Shown: positions 46,139 through 58,828, counted from the stretch's first letter. The stretch: 64,000 nucleotides of DNA from Rehmannia glutinosa (GCA_016081115.2 CM071934.1:60807267-60871266); one strand, 5' to 3'. Numbers and translations are program-made. The notes: generated from the letters alone by a model not told the origin.

Positions 46139-49100
46139 TCAACTCAACTCAATTAACCCTAAATCATGCTTGAATTCTTCAAATCTTGATTCACATAAAG
46201 GCTTTGTGAATATATCAGCTAACTGCTTATCAGTTAAGATGTATTCCAAGGTGATGTCCTTCTTTTCAACATGGTCTCTTATGAAATGGTATCTGACATC
46301 AATGTGCTTTGTTCTTGAATGCAATATAGGATTTTGAGTGATTGCAATTGCACTTGTGTTATCACATATAATTGGAATCTCTTTTTCTTCAACATCATAA
46401 TCTCTCAGTTGTTGTCTCATCCATAAGACTTGGGCACAACAGCTGCTCGTAGCTATGTATTCTGCTTCAGCTGTGGATGTGGATATTGAATTTTGCTTCT
46501 TGCTAAACCAGGAAATTAACCTATTTCCAAGCATTTGACATGTACCTGAAGTACTCTTCCTGTCAACTCTACATCCAGCATAGTCAGAGTATGAATAACC
46601 AATTAGCTTGAATCCACCTTCCTTTGGATACCATAAGCCAACTTCTTGGCTTCCCTTTAAATATCTCAATATTCTCTTGGCTGCAGTCATGTGGCTTTCT
46701 TTTGGAGCAGATTGAAATCTTGCACATACACCTACTGCAAAGGTGATGTCCGCCTACTTCTGTGAGATAGAGCAATGAACCAATGAGTGCTCTGTATCTT
46801 GTTTGATCCACAGGCTTGCCATCTGCATCCATATTCATTTTGACTGATGTATTCATTGGTATTTTCACAGAAGACTTCTCTTCTACCAAATTTCTTCATT
46901 AAATCTCTGGTGTACTTTGTCTGGCTTAGGAAGAATGTCAGCTCTCCCATCATGCTAATTTCAAATTTGCTTTGCATGAGATTTGAGAATTTGTCACATA
47001 GCTCTTTGTTTGTGGATCCAAAGATGATGTCATCCACATATGTTTGAACAAGCAGTATACTCTTCCCATCTTGAATTCTGAAGAGTGTTCTATCTACTTT
47101 GCCTTTTGTGAATCCGTTCTTAGTTAGGAATTGTGATAATGTATCATACCATGCTCTCGGTGCCTATTTCAATCCATAAAGAGCTTTCTTGAGCTTGTAC
47201 ACCTTATCTCCAAGAGTCTTCTGCTCAAATCCAGGAGGTTGTTCAACATAGACTTCTTCTTCCAATAATCCATTTAAGAATGCACTTTTTACATCCATTT
47301 GATATACAATGAAGTTTTTGTGTGCAGCATAGGCAAGAAACATTCTTATTGCTTCTAATCTTGCAACAGGGGCAAATGTTTCATCAAAATCTATTCCCTC
47401 TTCTTGGCAGTATCCTCTGGCTACCAATCTTGCTTTGTTTCTTACAACAGAACCTTTCTCATTCATCTTGTTTATGAACACCCATTTTGTGCCAATAACA
47501 TTTTGATGGGTTGGTCTTTGAACCTATTCCCACACTTTGTTCATTTCAAACTGATTCAGCTCTTCTTGCATGGCTTGAATCCAATGTGTGTCATCCAATG
47601 CTTGTGACACATCTTTTGGTTCTATTTGAGAGATAAAACAAGTGAACATTGCTTCTTGTTGAGCTCTGGATCTGGTTCTTACACCTTCTCTTACATCTCC
47701 AATGACTAGTTCTGGTGGATGGTCTCTTAGCCATCTTACATCAGGTTGGAGTAAGTTAGCTGGATTCAGTCGTCTTGCGGATGTGTTATTTTGATCGCTT
47801 CTTCTCTCATCATCACTTAGGCGCAAGTTTTCCAAATTGTCTTTGAGATTCAACTATCTCATCTTCTTCTCGGGTTTACGACTCGACTTGACTTCAACAT
47901 ACGACTCTTACGCATGGTTGGTGATTCACTTTCGTGACTCTTCAATGTCTTCTCCATTTACCTTGGGTTCATCAAACACCACATGGATGGACTCTTCTGT
48001 AACCATTGTCCACTTGTTGAGCACTCTATAGGCTTTGCTTTTAGCTGAGTATCCCAAGAAGATACCTTCATCAGCTTTAGCATCAAAAACCTTTAAATTG
48101 TCTTTGCCATTATTATGGATGAAGCATTTGCATCAAATATTCTAAAATATGCAACATTTGGCTTTTTCCCTGTCCAAATCTCATAGGGAGTTTTTGTCAG
48201 CTGTCTATTTATAATGCATCTATTTTGAGTATAACATGCTGTGTTTATTGCTTCAGCCCAAAATCTTTTAGGCAGCCCTGCTTCAGCTAACAAGGTCCTT
48301 GCAGCTTCCTTGAGAGTTCTATTCTTCCTTTCTGCAACTCCATTCTGCTGCGGAGTTCTAGCTGCAGATAGTTCATGAGCAATACCATTTTCAATAAAAT
48401 ACTGCGTTATTATTCCATTGACAAACTCTGTTCCTCTGTCAGATCTTATTTTAATGATGATTTGACTCTTCTCATTTTGAATTTTCTTCATCAGCTGTGG
48501 TAGCTTCTGCAAGGTTTCTTTCTTCTTACCCATGAAAATTGTCCATGTATATCTTGAATAATCATCTACTACCACCAAGGTGTATTTCTTTCCACTTATG
48601 CTAGCTGGTTCAACTGGACCAAATAGATCCATATGTAACAGGTGCAATATTCTTGTTGAAGATGGACATGTCTTTTCTTTGAATGATGATTTGATCTGTT
48701 TTCCCATCTGGCATGCATCACAGATACTTTCCTTCTTGTATACTGAGTCTGGGTGTCCTTTTACAAGATTGATCCTTGCAAGTTTGTTAATTGTTTTGAA
48801 ATTCAGATGACTCAGCTTCTTGTGCCACAACCAACTTGATTCGGTTGTACTCTTTGCTAGCAGACAAGTGCTTGGTGTTGCAGTTGACCAATCTACCACA
48901 TACAAGTTCTTTTGTCTGCATCCTTGCAACACTACTTCATTGGTTTCAGTATTCTTGATTTGGACTTATGCTTAGTAAGTTGAAATTGAAGTCTTCAACA
49001 TATGCAACATCTGTGATTTCTAATCCATTTTTCTTGATGGATCCAATGCCTCTTATTTCCCCTGGAGCTTCATTTCCTCCAAATATGACTTTTGCACCTC

Positions 49101-49199
49101 TAACCTCCTTAAATTTTGATAGATTTTTCTTGTTTCCTGTCATGTGGCTGGAACAGCAACTATCCATGTACCAGGTTCCTTGGCACTCTGCTGTTCCTT
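46139..49199 (-). pseudogene. pol of the inner SIRE-like element (protease to RNase H), broken
   Basis: Protease at about 49200-48950, with the active-site triplet Asp-Ser-Cys instead of Asp-Ser-Gly (49156-49164). A deletion of about 47 bp follows at about 48965, relative to the third copy. Integrase at 48930-48100: HHCC finger (LWHKKLSHLNF, CDACQMGK) and the catalytic acids in HMDLFGP, RSDRGTEF and PQQNGVAERKNR, with a frameshift near 48120. Reverse transcriptase at 47850-46740, with YVDD at 47029-47040, a TAG replacing Gln after LYGLK (47166) and a TAG after KVWE (47525). RNase H at 46690-46139 (TAEAEYIA, CDNTSAIAI, TKHIDVRYHFIRD). Product would be the copia polyprotein that copies and inserts the element; this copy cannot make it. 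Confidence 0.88.
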
Positions 49200-49218
49200 A
49201 AACCTGAAATCAAGGAAA

Positions 49219-51559
49219 TTAGGTTTTAGGTACCCATACTTGTTTGGGTCCTGAGGGGTTAGTATTGTAAGATGATCCAACCAACCTATAGCCAAATGAT
49301 TTGACTCTAAGAGGTTGCCATCTATTTGTGCCATAATCATAATTTACTTTGGCAAATTGCTTGGGGGTTTTAGGTTCATACAACTGTCTCTTTTGACTGT
49401 ATGCTTGTGTGTGTGTTTTAGCAATTGCCTTCTTTGGGTAGTTGTGATATTTCTGTGTGTAGTGCTTGGGTGCATATATGTGCTGAAGATAGCTCTTTTG
49501 CCTTTGGAGTGGCCTTTGCTGAGTTCTAGGCCTTTGCCATCTAGGCATGTATTCCATAGATCTTTGCTGAATTTTCATATTGTACCAATCAGCTTGGCTT
49601 GGGTAGTTTCTACCATTCCCATCATATGTGTTACTTTTATAGAACTTCTGGGGCTTTTGGTAGCTCTGTTTGTTCTTTACAGAGTACTTCCTATTTGGAA
49701 TTTGCTGAGGAACTCGGCTGGATTTCTTCTCAAGTCCTCTCAAAGACACTCAACTCAATTTCCTTTTCCTTCATAACCAAGGCCAGTTTGTTTGTGATTG
49801 TGTTTTGGAATGAATGTGTGTGCAACATTTGGTGTCTTGGTTTTTTGAGATGCTTCATTACTTGAAGATCCTTTTTTCCAAGATCACTCTAGGAGTTTGA
49901 TTATGAACAAAGGAATTGAATCCTATGCATGTCTTATCTCCACATTCTTTTTTACTCATGATAAGATCATCCAAAGATTTAGATGCCTTAGTGAATGAGG
50001 CAATCACATTTTTGAGGTCATTTTTGGTCTTTTCTATAGCAGCTATCTCTGCTATTAACTTAGCATTTTCAGCCTTTAGTGCTTTATTCTCATCAGCTAT
50101 GTGACTCAGAGTACTCAGCTCCTTAGTCAGCTGTGAGTTTTGGCTTTGAGTTGGTTGTTTTCCTCATGTATCAGTGTGTGTGAGGATTTAATGAGCTCGA
50201 AGTCCTTCATCATTTTGCCTAATGAATCATAAAGATTTGTGGGTGATGAAGTGTGTGTGTCATAGTCACTATAACCTGAATCTGAGTGAGATGAGTTAGA
50301 GTGTACCTCATCTTCTTGATCATGTTGGTCTTGTTCTTTGGCCATTAAACAGATCAAAGCTTCTTCTTCAGAGTCACTTGAATAGTCAGCTTCACTGCTC
50401 TCTAAGTCTGCTGTGTCTTTTGACTTGGCTGTCTCAGAAGTCTCTGCAGCCAACATTGCCTTTTTCTTTTCTTATCTTCTTTCTCTGAAGACTCTTCTTT
50501 CCTCTTCGTTCCTGTATTTGTTGACTACAAGATATGGGCAATCAATGGCATAGTGACTTGGTTGCCTGCAGTTCCAGCATAGATTCTCAACTTTTTTATC
50601 ATCTCTTTCCATTCTCGGATTGTCAGCTCTTTGGTACTCAACCTTTTGATGCTCTGCTCTCTTGGGTGGCCTATCTTTCCTTGACTTGGACGGAGTTGAT
50701 TGTCTTATGGAGGATTCACCTTTGCCTCTCTTGTAATTCTTGTTGAATAACTTGTTAAATCTTTTAACCATTAAGGCAATCTCCTCCTGATCGATGACTT
50801 CTTTGCCTCAGCTCTTTTCCCATCCTTAACTATTAGAGCAGCTGTTTTGGGCACAACTGTCTCTTTTTGGTCTTTTCTTCTCAGCTCAAATTCGTAGGCT
50901 TTGAGATCTGAAAATAGCTCATGGTTGGAGGTTTTTGATAGGTCCATGGAATGTCTCAGGGCCATGACCTTCATTTCCCACTCAGTTGGGAGACTTCGTA
51001 GAATCTTCATACACATCTCCTTCTGTGTATATTCTTTTCCAAATGCAGATAGCTCATTGGTAATTTCTAGGAATCGAGCATCCAATTGATCCAAGGTTTC
51101 TCCTGCAAGCATCTTAAAATTTTCAAATTTTTGTACAGCAATAGATAGCTTATTTTCTTTGATCTGCTCAGAGCCTTCACAAATCAAAGTTAGCTTATCC
51201 CAGATTTCTTTGGCCATTTTGCATGATTTGACTTTGTTCAACATGGCTTTGTCCAAACTCTTGTAAAGAATGTCCTTGGCCACATTGTCTAGGTTGTATC
51301 TTTTTCTATCATCATTTGTCCATTCAGCTCTGGGTTTTTCAACCATAGTCAGTGCGGGAGCAAAGATCATCCTCTTCTCCTTCACCGCAAAGCAGACTCT
51401 CCTTTGCACTGTGTTCACTTTTAAAATTTGTAGTGGTCCATCTTCTATTACTATCCACATTTCATCGTGTAATGCTGATAGATGATCCTGCATACGAATT
51501 TTCCAGTCATCAAATTCCTCAATTGTGAACATAGGGATGCGTGTCAAATTTGCTTCCAT
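49219..51559 (-). pseudogene. gag of the inner SIRE-like element, broken
   Basis: Starts Met-Glu-Ala-Asn at 51559. The capsid-like region of 260 residues (FDDWKIRMQDHL, KEIWDKLTLICEGSEQ, ILRSLPTEWEMKVMALRH) is followed by a frameshift near 50790. Then come a zinc knuckle CWNCRQPSHYAIDC (about 50537-50580, CX2CX4HX4C), an acidic Ser-rich segment (50456-50280), a coiled-coil-like stretch (50110-49900) and a basic Gln/Tyr-rich tail (49749-49219). It would form the virus-like particle that packages element RNA. Several stops and frame changes separate the pieces. Confidence 0.85.
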
Positions 51560-51643
51560 GATAGTAACTTTGCTGAATAAAAGAGTTTTGAAAGATCAAG
51601 TACTAAGGCAAGGTTTGAAAGATTGGAGATCTAGTTCAGTGAA

Positions 51644-51661
51644 CCAACTGCTCTGATACCA
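51644..51661 (-). other. Primer-binding site of the inner SIRE-like element
   Basis: On the - strand TGGTATCAGAGCAGTTGG begins two bases after the 5' LTR. It matches the initiator tRNA-Met type site used by plant copia elements. Confidence 0.92.
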
Positions 51662-51663
51662 CT

Positions 51664-53238
51664 TGTAGGTCCCAAGGGGTGTGAGTGTAAGGTTTAGAAG
51701 AGGGGGGGGTTGAATAAACCTTACCAACTTTTCGATTTAGTCCTTTTAAAAAAGTTCAGAGTTAATTCTTCAAAGCTAAGTCCTTGATGGATAGCTAAGT
51801 TAGTTAACCAGTAGAGTTAGCCACTCAACAGACTCAACTGAGCTGATGATAGAATAACTCATCTGCTTAGTCTAAAGCTTAACTCTACTGTGATATGTTT
51901 TCAGCGGAAGACTTAACACCCTTGAATTTGGTTTAAGTATGTTTTAGTACTTGGTTTTAGCACTTTGTTTATTATCAGTTGGATAGCAAATTTATCAGCA
52001 GATATAAAATAATATGCAGAATTGAAGTGCTGAAATGTAAATGACACAATAAATTTTATAGAGGTTCGAAGATGGGGTAATTCTTCTAATCCTCTCTTCT
52101 CCAACTCTGGAGGAATCCACTAAGTATTGATCGAGTAAAAGTGGTTATCACCCGGATGCAAGTCTTGATCACCTAGGCGACTTGATCCTTTGGGACTCGA
52201 TCTGAGATGCCTTGGTCACGCAATGCTTCTCATACGACTCGGCTTCTTCACAGGCGGTGCCTTGCTACTACAACTCACTTGCTCAAGCTTCTTGGATTTG
52301 ATCACGAAGCCCTCCAATGACTTGAGACTGGTTCGAACTTGAACCTTTCTACAATCCTCCTTGGAATGTAGACTCCTTTGATTCTTCAAATGTTTCCTCT
52401 TCAACTGATTAAAGTCGTCTTTCCTTCACAGGTAAGTGCTGGATTGATTTTCTTCGAAGTTCTGGCTTGAGGATTAAGCTTGAATGACTTGAGAATATTT
52501 TTCTGGTTACAGTTTGAATAATGGCTTGAAAGCTTGTGTTTGAGGTATGCAAAGTAACCTTTTCTCAAATTGATTCCTCAGCCTTTTGTAGTGTTCTTTT
52601 GAAAATATGCCCGTTGAAGAGATAGGCTAATTTTCAAAAGACACTTGTGGTCGTTGGCTTGTCTTGTTGCAGTCCTTGAAATTGACATTTCCTCGTATTG
52701 AATGAACCTTGACTTTTTCGAGTTCTCGACACACGGCGTGCGATCTTCCCACTTGTTTATTCCTTTTGCACGCTCTCGGGTCGAGCACTTTAAGAAGGGC
52801 GATGGAAGTATTACTTGTTTAAGTAACTTTCTTGACTTACGTAACGGATCCTTTTGATTGTATTGACTTGATCATAGTTCCTTAACTTCCCCAGATGACT
52901 TCGAGTCAGCTCCCAATCATTGGATGACTCATCTGTCACTTCAACTTGAGACTTGGCTATCTTGAGTTGACTTGACTGACACTTCACACAAATTGCATCT
53001 CAATCGATACTTCTCGGTCGAGTTCTGTCTTCTCTTCCTTGCCATACTCGGTTGCCTCACAAATGAGTCTTCATTCTAGTCTCCAGTTGACTTCTTGCAT
53101 ATTTAGGCATAACTGACTTAACTCAGCTCGAACAACCCTATCTATTACAAAACAAATTACAAAGAAAATGGGGTGCCAACTTTCTAGTTTAAGTTTTACA
53201 TGGCATTCATCAAAATCTAAACAATAAATTTCGCAACA
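51664..53238 (-). repeat. 5' LTR of the inner SIRE-like element
   Basis: 1575 bp, partner of 39084-40657. The position matching the TATA box reads CTACAAAAGG (52582-52591), one base changed from the 3' LTR, so the promoter driving gag-pol is probably weakened. Confidence 0.92.
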
Positions 53239-53678
53239 GAAATTTTGATCGAAATCAACGGTTCAGATTTAGCACGTCAAACCACATTTAATTTATCGCA
53301 TTTAATGCGGCAGCATTTATATCCAATCATATGCTTACTGTGTAGCTTTTGACTGTACCCGTCATTATTATGCTGACGTCATCCTTAAACACATTCTCGC
53401 TCATTAAAAAATGACTACATTTTTGTCACTTAGCTCATAAATGACTCAGCTTATATCAAAAATGACTTAACTCTGCTTCTCTCCTTTCATTAAGTTACTC
53501 AGCTGTCAGCTAACTCGATACAGTTGACTTCCCGATATAGCTATTTCAAATGGTTAATTCGTGAAACTTGTTCAATTTTCATCTTCCCATCTTCCATCTC
53601 TTCTGATTGAGTATTCTGAGTGTCAACTCAGCTCAATTAATCCTAGCTTATGTTTAAGCTCTTTGAATCTTGACTCAC
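53239..53678 (-). mobile_element. Older SIRE-like element, part B (end of pol and leader)
   Basis: It begins with the second gaaat copy and continues the leader of the extra ORF at 38904. At 53640-53678 it has the last codons of pol (compare ...GLIEL-stop of the inner element). It is cut at 53678 by an Athila-like LTR. Confidence 0.8.
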
Positions 53679-55186
53679 TGATAGGTGTGAGTTTTGCATG
53701 TATTTTGAGGTATAATTATGACAAAAATGGTGATTAGACATGCATAAACTCATATGAAATCGATTGTATTCACTCTTTGTGGGAAATATATTATGTTTTG
53801 CTTGTTTTGTAGGAATTTAATGATATTTGAAGTAATTTGGAGACAAATATGAGCATCGTGAAGTAGAAACACCAAGAATCGAGTGAATGTACGAGATTGG
53901 AATCCGCAATGAAAAGAAGTTGGACAATTAAGGCCAAAATAGAGAACACACGGGTAGGGTGCGCGCTTGGGCGCGACCCGTGCGGCCCTGGGAAGGAAGA
54001 ATTATGGGTTCGGCATGGCGCATGGGTAACCCATGCGTGAACGCACCACCCGTGCGCCACTAAAGATTTTGAAGTTGCCTACGGCAATCCGCACGAGTAA
54101 CCCATGCGTAGACGCACGACCCGTGTGCTAGTTGGTGAAAAGAGGACTTGGCCTATGGCATGACGCACGGGTAACCCGTGCGTCCCTACTGTAATGCAAC
54201 ATTATGACAGCAATGTGCCCTAAACTTTCTAAAAGGTATATAAGATCTTTTTGGGGCGCACACCAGGGACATTCTGACATTCTTTGGCTATAGCACACAA
54301 GTCAAAGTTCTATTCTTTCAAGAAGACATCAAGGAGACAATCGGGTCGCATCGGAGCTTGAGGAACGAAGATATATCGAGAGATTGTCGACTTTCCTAAG
54401 TTTTTCTTGCTTCTCTTGTATTTGAATCTTTCATTTGAACTTGGCATGGCTTTGAACAATTTGTCTATAAGTTGTTTGGATATCATGTGTAGCTAAACTC
54501 TTGAGATTTCCGGGTTTTGGAAGTAGATTAATGAACTTTTGTTGAATGTTTTAATCTTAGTTGAAGTTATTATCTTGAAGCCTATTTGAGTACTTTGAGC
54601 TTATTCTTGTTTTATCATTTGATCAATGATTTAACATGTTTGATATATTGATTCATAATTCGAGAGATGAGTTTCAATATTAGATCTTGAGTACTTGACA
54701 CGAATATTTGCATGAATCGAGAGGTTTGTAAATATTTGTGAGGACATTTGATCTTTTAAACTTTTGGGAGTTGAATATCTCATGTTGAGTAGAGATGCTA
54801 GCATAGATATTTCAATCCACATTTTATATGCATCTCGAGAGGGTGGATAAAATACTTTTGCGATCGTCTTATAGGAATATTGATAATAACTTTGGCTTTG
54901 ATTAAATCGGACAACAAGAGGGGTATTAATCGAAACCTAAATCCGGGAATCCATTGTATTATCTTTATACTTCTATGATTCTCATTGTCTTGATCTTGTG
55001 GTTTTAATAGTCTTAATTGTCTTAATCTCACAACAATCATCCAATTACGACCGTCTAAATAAAAATAAGACTATCTTAGTTCGATACTTAGCATATTAAT
55101 TTATTAGTCTCCGTGGATATGACCTTGCCACCCTATTCTATAAACTACACCGTACACTTGCGGTGAAGCTAGAAATAAGGCGAACA
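53679..55186 (+). repeat. 5' LTR of the Athila-like element
   Basis: Starts TGATAGGTGTGAG (a start at 53686 is also possible) and ends GCGAACA. The R/U5 part matches the solo LTR at 20364-21811, but the first 600 bases (U3) do not. TATA box TATATAAG at 54237-54244. Confidence 0.8.
53950..54185 (+). repeat. GC-rich palindromic repeats in the Athila-like U3
   Basis: Three or four irregular copies of CGCACGGGTAACCCGTGCG-type palindromes (for example GCATGGGTAACCCATGC at about 54022) alternate with GACGCAC(G)ACCCGTG. They lie just upstream of the TATA box. Confidence 0.8.
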
Positions 55187-55192
55187 ATGTTT

Positions 55193-55210
55193 TGGCGCCA
55201 TTGCCGGGGA
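55193..55210 (+). other. Primer-binding site of the Athila-like element
   Basis: TGGCGCCATTGCCGGGGA, six bases after the LTR. It is one base from the Athila-type site TGGCGCCGTTGCCGGGGA. Confidence 0.9.
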
Positions 55211-55344
55211 CTACTATAATTTTTGGTGCTGATATTGCGATAGATAGAATTATTCTTAATTTAGACATTTTTAATTTTTTTATTTTGTTTGACTTTAATC
55301 CTACATTATTTGACTTGTTTCTTTTAGTTTGATCCAGGTCGTGC

Positions 55345-57212
55345 ATGAACACTCGCTCTAGGCGAGGAGAGTTAATACCGCTCATACCGGAAGTTGAGGC
55401 TTTCACAAGGAGAATCAGTGCAACTACTAGATGGGTTGAAAGACAACAAAATCTGATTATGGGGGATGCAGAAGAAGAAAATAGGGGTAACAATGGGATC
55501 AACGGGATCAATGAGTTACCAATACCGGTTCAACAACAAGCTATCCGTGATTACTTTCGACCACAAACGAATCATAATTATGGTGGTATTGCTCATATTC
55601 CGATAAATGCCAACAACTTCAAGCTTAAACCGGCACTGATAAACATGGTACAACAGAACCAGTTTGGGGGTTTCGCAACCGAAGATCCTAATTCTCACCT
55701 CGCGTATTTTATCCAAATATGCAACACGATAAAAAATAAATGGAGTTTTGGATGACGCCATAAGATTGCGCCTATTCCCTTTTTCTTTAAGGGATAAGGC
55801 AAGGAATTGATTGGGTACTTTGACGCAAGGAAGTGTGAACACATGGGACAATTTGAGCCAAACATTTTTGTTTAAATTCTTTCCACCGAGGAAAACTTTG
55901 CAGCTCAAAAGCGAAATTACACAATTTTGACAGTTTGACTCCGAGCCTTTGTACGAAGCTTGGGCACGATTTTGGGATTTGCTAAGAAGATGTCCACAAC
56001 ACGGCATTTCGGAGGATCAATAGTTGTGTTTCTTTTACAATGGTTTGATGGGGCAAATGCGGTCCTTTGTTGATGCCGCAGCGGGAGGAGCATTATTGGC
56101 AAGGTTTCCACAAAACGTCTTTAATCTTCTTGAAGAAATGGCTATGAACAGTTATCAATGGCCATCCGAGAGGTCCAATGTACAACGAGTAGCGGAAATT
56201 TCAAATTCTGACCCAATTAAAGCGTTGACGGCACAAATGGCGGCATTGACAAATCATTTAAGTGTTCTTACGAAGGGAGCCGATGCCAACACAAGCACGA
56301 GTAGTGAAGTCCCTCTGTATCCGATGGAGGAAGTAAATTATGTGAATAACCGGAACTTTAATAATTTTCGGAACAATTCAATTCCAACACACTACCACCC
56401 GGGCTTGAGAAACCATGAAAATTTTTCCTATGCCAATACAAAGAATGTGTTGCAACCACCACCAGGATTCAATGCGTTAAATGGGGATACTAATGTGGAA
56501 GGTAAATCATCGTTGGAAGATGCCCTCACCTCGCTCATAAATTAATCACGTTCATTCATGAGTGAAACGAGGAGCCGCTTCACAAGGCAAGACTCAAGGA
56601 TGGATAAGATGGAATTACAAGTGACACAAATGGGTAGTTCGATAAAAAATCTTGAGACTCAAGTGGGCCAATTAGCTACAATTGTTGATGGACAACATCA
56701 AAAGGGTCAATTTCCGAGTAACACGGAAGTTAATCCTAAGGAGCAATGCAAAGCCATTCGGCTAAGGAGTGGTACGGAATATGAGGGGCCTAAAGAAAAA
56801 TTTGAAAATCTGAAAATTTCAGATGAAGTATCAAAGTTGGGAGATGTTGAATCGGTGATGAATGATGATGTCGAAGTTGATGAGGAAAAAGAGAGAAAAA
56901 AGGAGGAACAAACAGGGGCTGAGAAGCTTTAATCTCCTTCTAACTCTAATGTATCTAAATTGCCTATCTCCCTTCCATTCCCTCAAAGATTTCAAAAGAA
57001 AAAGCTTGATGATCAATTTGCAAAATTCCTTGATATATTTAAGAAATTGCACATTAACATTCCTTTTGCAGACGCACTAGAGCAAATGCCAAATTATGCA
57101 AAATTTCTTAAGGATGTTATGTCAAAGAAGAGGAAGATGACAAGCTTTGAAACAGTGAATTTGACAGAAGAATGTAGCGCGAAAATTCAAAGGAAGCTAC
57201 CACAAAATATAA
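55345..57212 (+). pseudogene. Athila-like gag, broken
   Basis: Starts Met-Asn-Thr-Arg-Ser-Arg at 55345. The first frame includes NNFKLKPALINMVQQNQFGG and TEDPNSHLAYF, typical of Athila gag, and shifts near 55745 (IRLRLFPFSLRDKA-type text follows). Later frames at 56024-56545 (PPPGFNA), 56558-56932 (MGSSIKNLETQVGQLA, an Athila hallmark, and EQCKAIRLRSGTEY) and 56960-57210 (MPNYAKFLKDVMSKKRK, LTEECSA) continue the order of the family. It is cut after QRKLPQNIKD by the third SIRE-like LTR. Confidence 0.85.
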
Positions 57213-58704
57213 AAGACAACTGGAGACTAAAAGGAATAAAAGGAGCTGGTAGAGCTGAGTCAAGTCTGCTATGCCTGAACATGCAAGAAGACAACTGGAG
57301 ACTAAAAGGAAGACTCCGCTGTGAGGTAGCTGAGTGTGGCAAAGAAGAGAAGACAGAACTCGATCAAGGTGCGGCTAAGATGCAAATCGAGTGAAGTATC
57401 GATCAAGTCAACTCAAGATAGCCAAGTCTCAAGTTGAAGTGACATAAGAGTCATCCAATGATTGGAAGCTGACTCTAAGTCACCTGGGGAAGGCAAGGAA
57501 ATGCGAAGTCGAGATAATCAAAGAGATCCGTTGCATAGAAATCAAGAGAATTACTTAAACAAGTAATATTTCCATACTACGTTTCTTGAAGTGCTCGACC
57601 CCGGAGAAGCATGCAAAAGGAATAAACCAATGGGAAGCACTGCACCGTGTCAGAACTCGAAAAGTCAAGAATCGTTCATACGAGGAAACGTAAATTCCAA
57701 GGACTGCAACAAGACAAGCCAATGACCACAAGTGACTTTCAAAAATAAGCCTATCTCTTCAACAGGCAGATTTTTGAAAGATCACTATAAAAGGCTGAGG
57801 AATCACTCTGAGAGAAGGTGACCGATCTGAACCACGAACATTCAAGCTAACATTTGAATCAGTAACCAAGAATACTCTCAAGTCATTCAAGATCAATCCT
57901 CAAGCCTACATTACGAAGGAAATCAATCCAACACTCACTGTGAAGGAAAGACAACTTCAATCGGTTGAAGAGGAAACATTTGAAGAATCAAGGGGTCTAC
58001 ATTCCACGAAGGATTGTAGAAAGGTTCAAGGTCGAACTAGGCTTAAGCTATTTGGAGGGCTTCGTGATCAAATCTAAGGAACTTAAGCAAGTGGGCTGTA
58101 GTAGCAAGGCAACTGCCCTGTGAAGAAGGCGAGTCGTCGAGAAGCCAACCGTGTGACCAAGGCATCTCTGACTAGTCCCAAAGGATCAAGTCACCGTGTG
58201 ATCAAGACTTGTATCCGGGATTGTTAACCACTCGTATATTGATCAATACTTAGTGGATTCCTCAAGGAGTTGGAGAAGAGAGGAGTAGAAGAATTACCCA
58301 TCTTGAACCTCTATAAAAACTTATTGTGTCATTTACATTTCAAAGACTTTAATTTTCGCATCTTATTTTTATATCTCATTGATAAATTTGCTATCCAATT
58401 GATAATCAACTGAGTGCTAAAACCAAGTATTAAAACAAACTTAACCAAATTCAAGGTTGTTAAGTCTTCCAATAAAACATATCACACCAAGTTAAGTCTT
58501 TAGTCAAAACAATGAGTTATTCTATCAACGGCTCGGTCAGTGCGTTGAGTGACTAACTCTGTGATTAACTAACTTAGTCATCCATCAAGGACTCAAACGT
58601 GAAGTATTAACTCTGAACATTTTTAAAAGGACTAAATCGAAAAGTTGGTAAGGTTTATTCAACCCCCTTCTAAACCTTACACTCACACCCCTTTGGGACC
58701 TACA
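57211..58704 (+). repeat. 5' LTR of the third SIRE-like element (start truncated)
   Basis: Ends GACCTACA at 58704 and matches the reverse complement of 39084-40657 except for its missing first part. TATA box CTATAAAAGG at 57785-57794. A 76-bp direct duplication starting ACAACTGGAGACTAAAAGG (copies at about 57214 and 57290) marks the junction with the Athila-like gag. Confidence 0.85.
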
Positions 58705-58706
58705 AG

Positions 58707-58723
58707 TGGTATCGAGTGGTTGG
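58707..58723 (+). other. Degraded primer-binding site of the third SIRE-like element
   Basis: TGGTATCGAGTGGTTGG, with a lost base and changes relative to TGGTATCAGAGCAGTTGG, two bases after the LTR. Confidence 0.8.
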
Positions 58724-58828
58724 TTCATTGAGCCTTCCGCATGGTTCTTGAACTAGATCTCCAAATTTTTCAAAGCTTGTTTTAGTACTCAATCTTTCAA
58801 AACTCTTTTATTCAGCAAAGTTATTATC

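Larger units (their letters stand above)
39084..53238 (-). mobile_element. Complete SIRE-like Ty1/copia element, 14155 bp
   Basis: Two LTRs (39084-40657 and 51664-53238) bound a - strand interior with primer-binding site, gag, pol in copia order (protease, integrase, reverse transcriptase, RNase H), a long extra ORF and a polypurine tract. Identical 5-mers gaaat flank it (39079-39083 and 53239-53243). It sits in another element of the same family in the same orientation. Size, tRNA-Met primer site and post-pol ORF match the SIRE/Maximus lineage. All reading frames are interrupted, so it is not autonomous now. Comparing about 240 bases of the two LTRs by eye gives about one difference per 20 bases, so the insertion is not recent. 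Confidence 0.93.
53679..57210 (+). mobile_element. Athila-like Ty3/gypsy element, truncated
   Basis: 5' LTR (53679-55186), primer-binding site, gag and the region after gag up to about 57210, where a third SIRE-like LTR takes over. No pol catalytic domains or 3' LTR remain. It interrupts the older SIRE-like pol at 53678. Confidence 0.85.
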
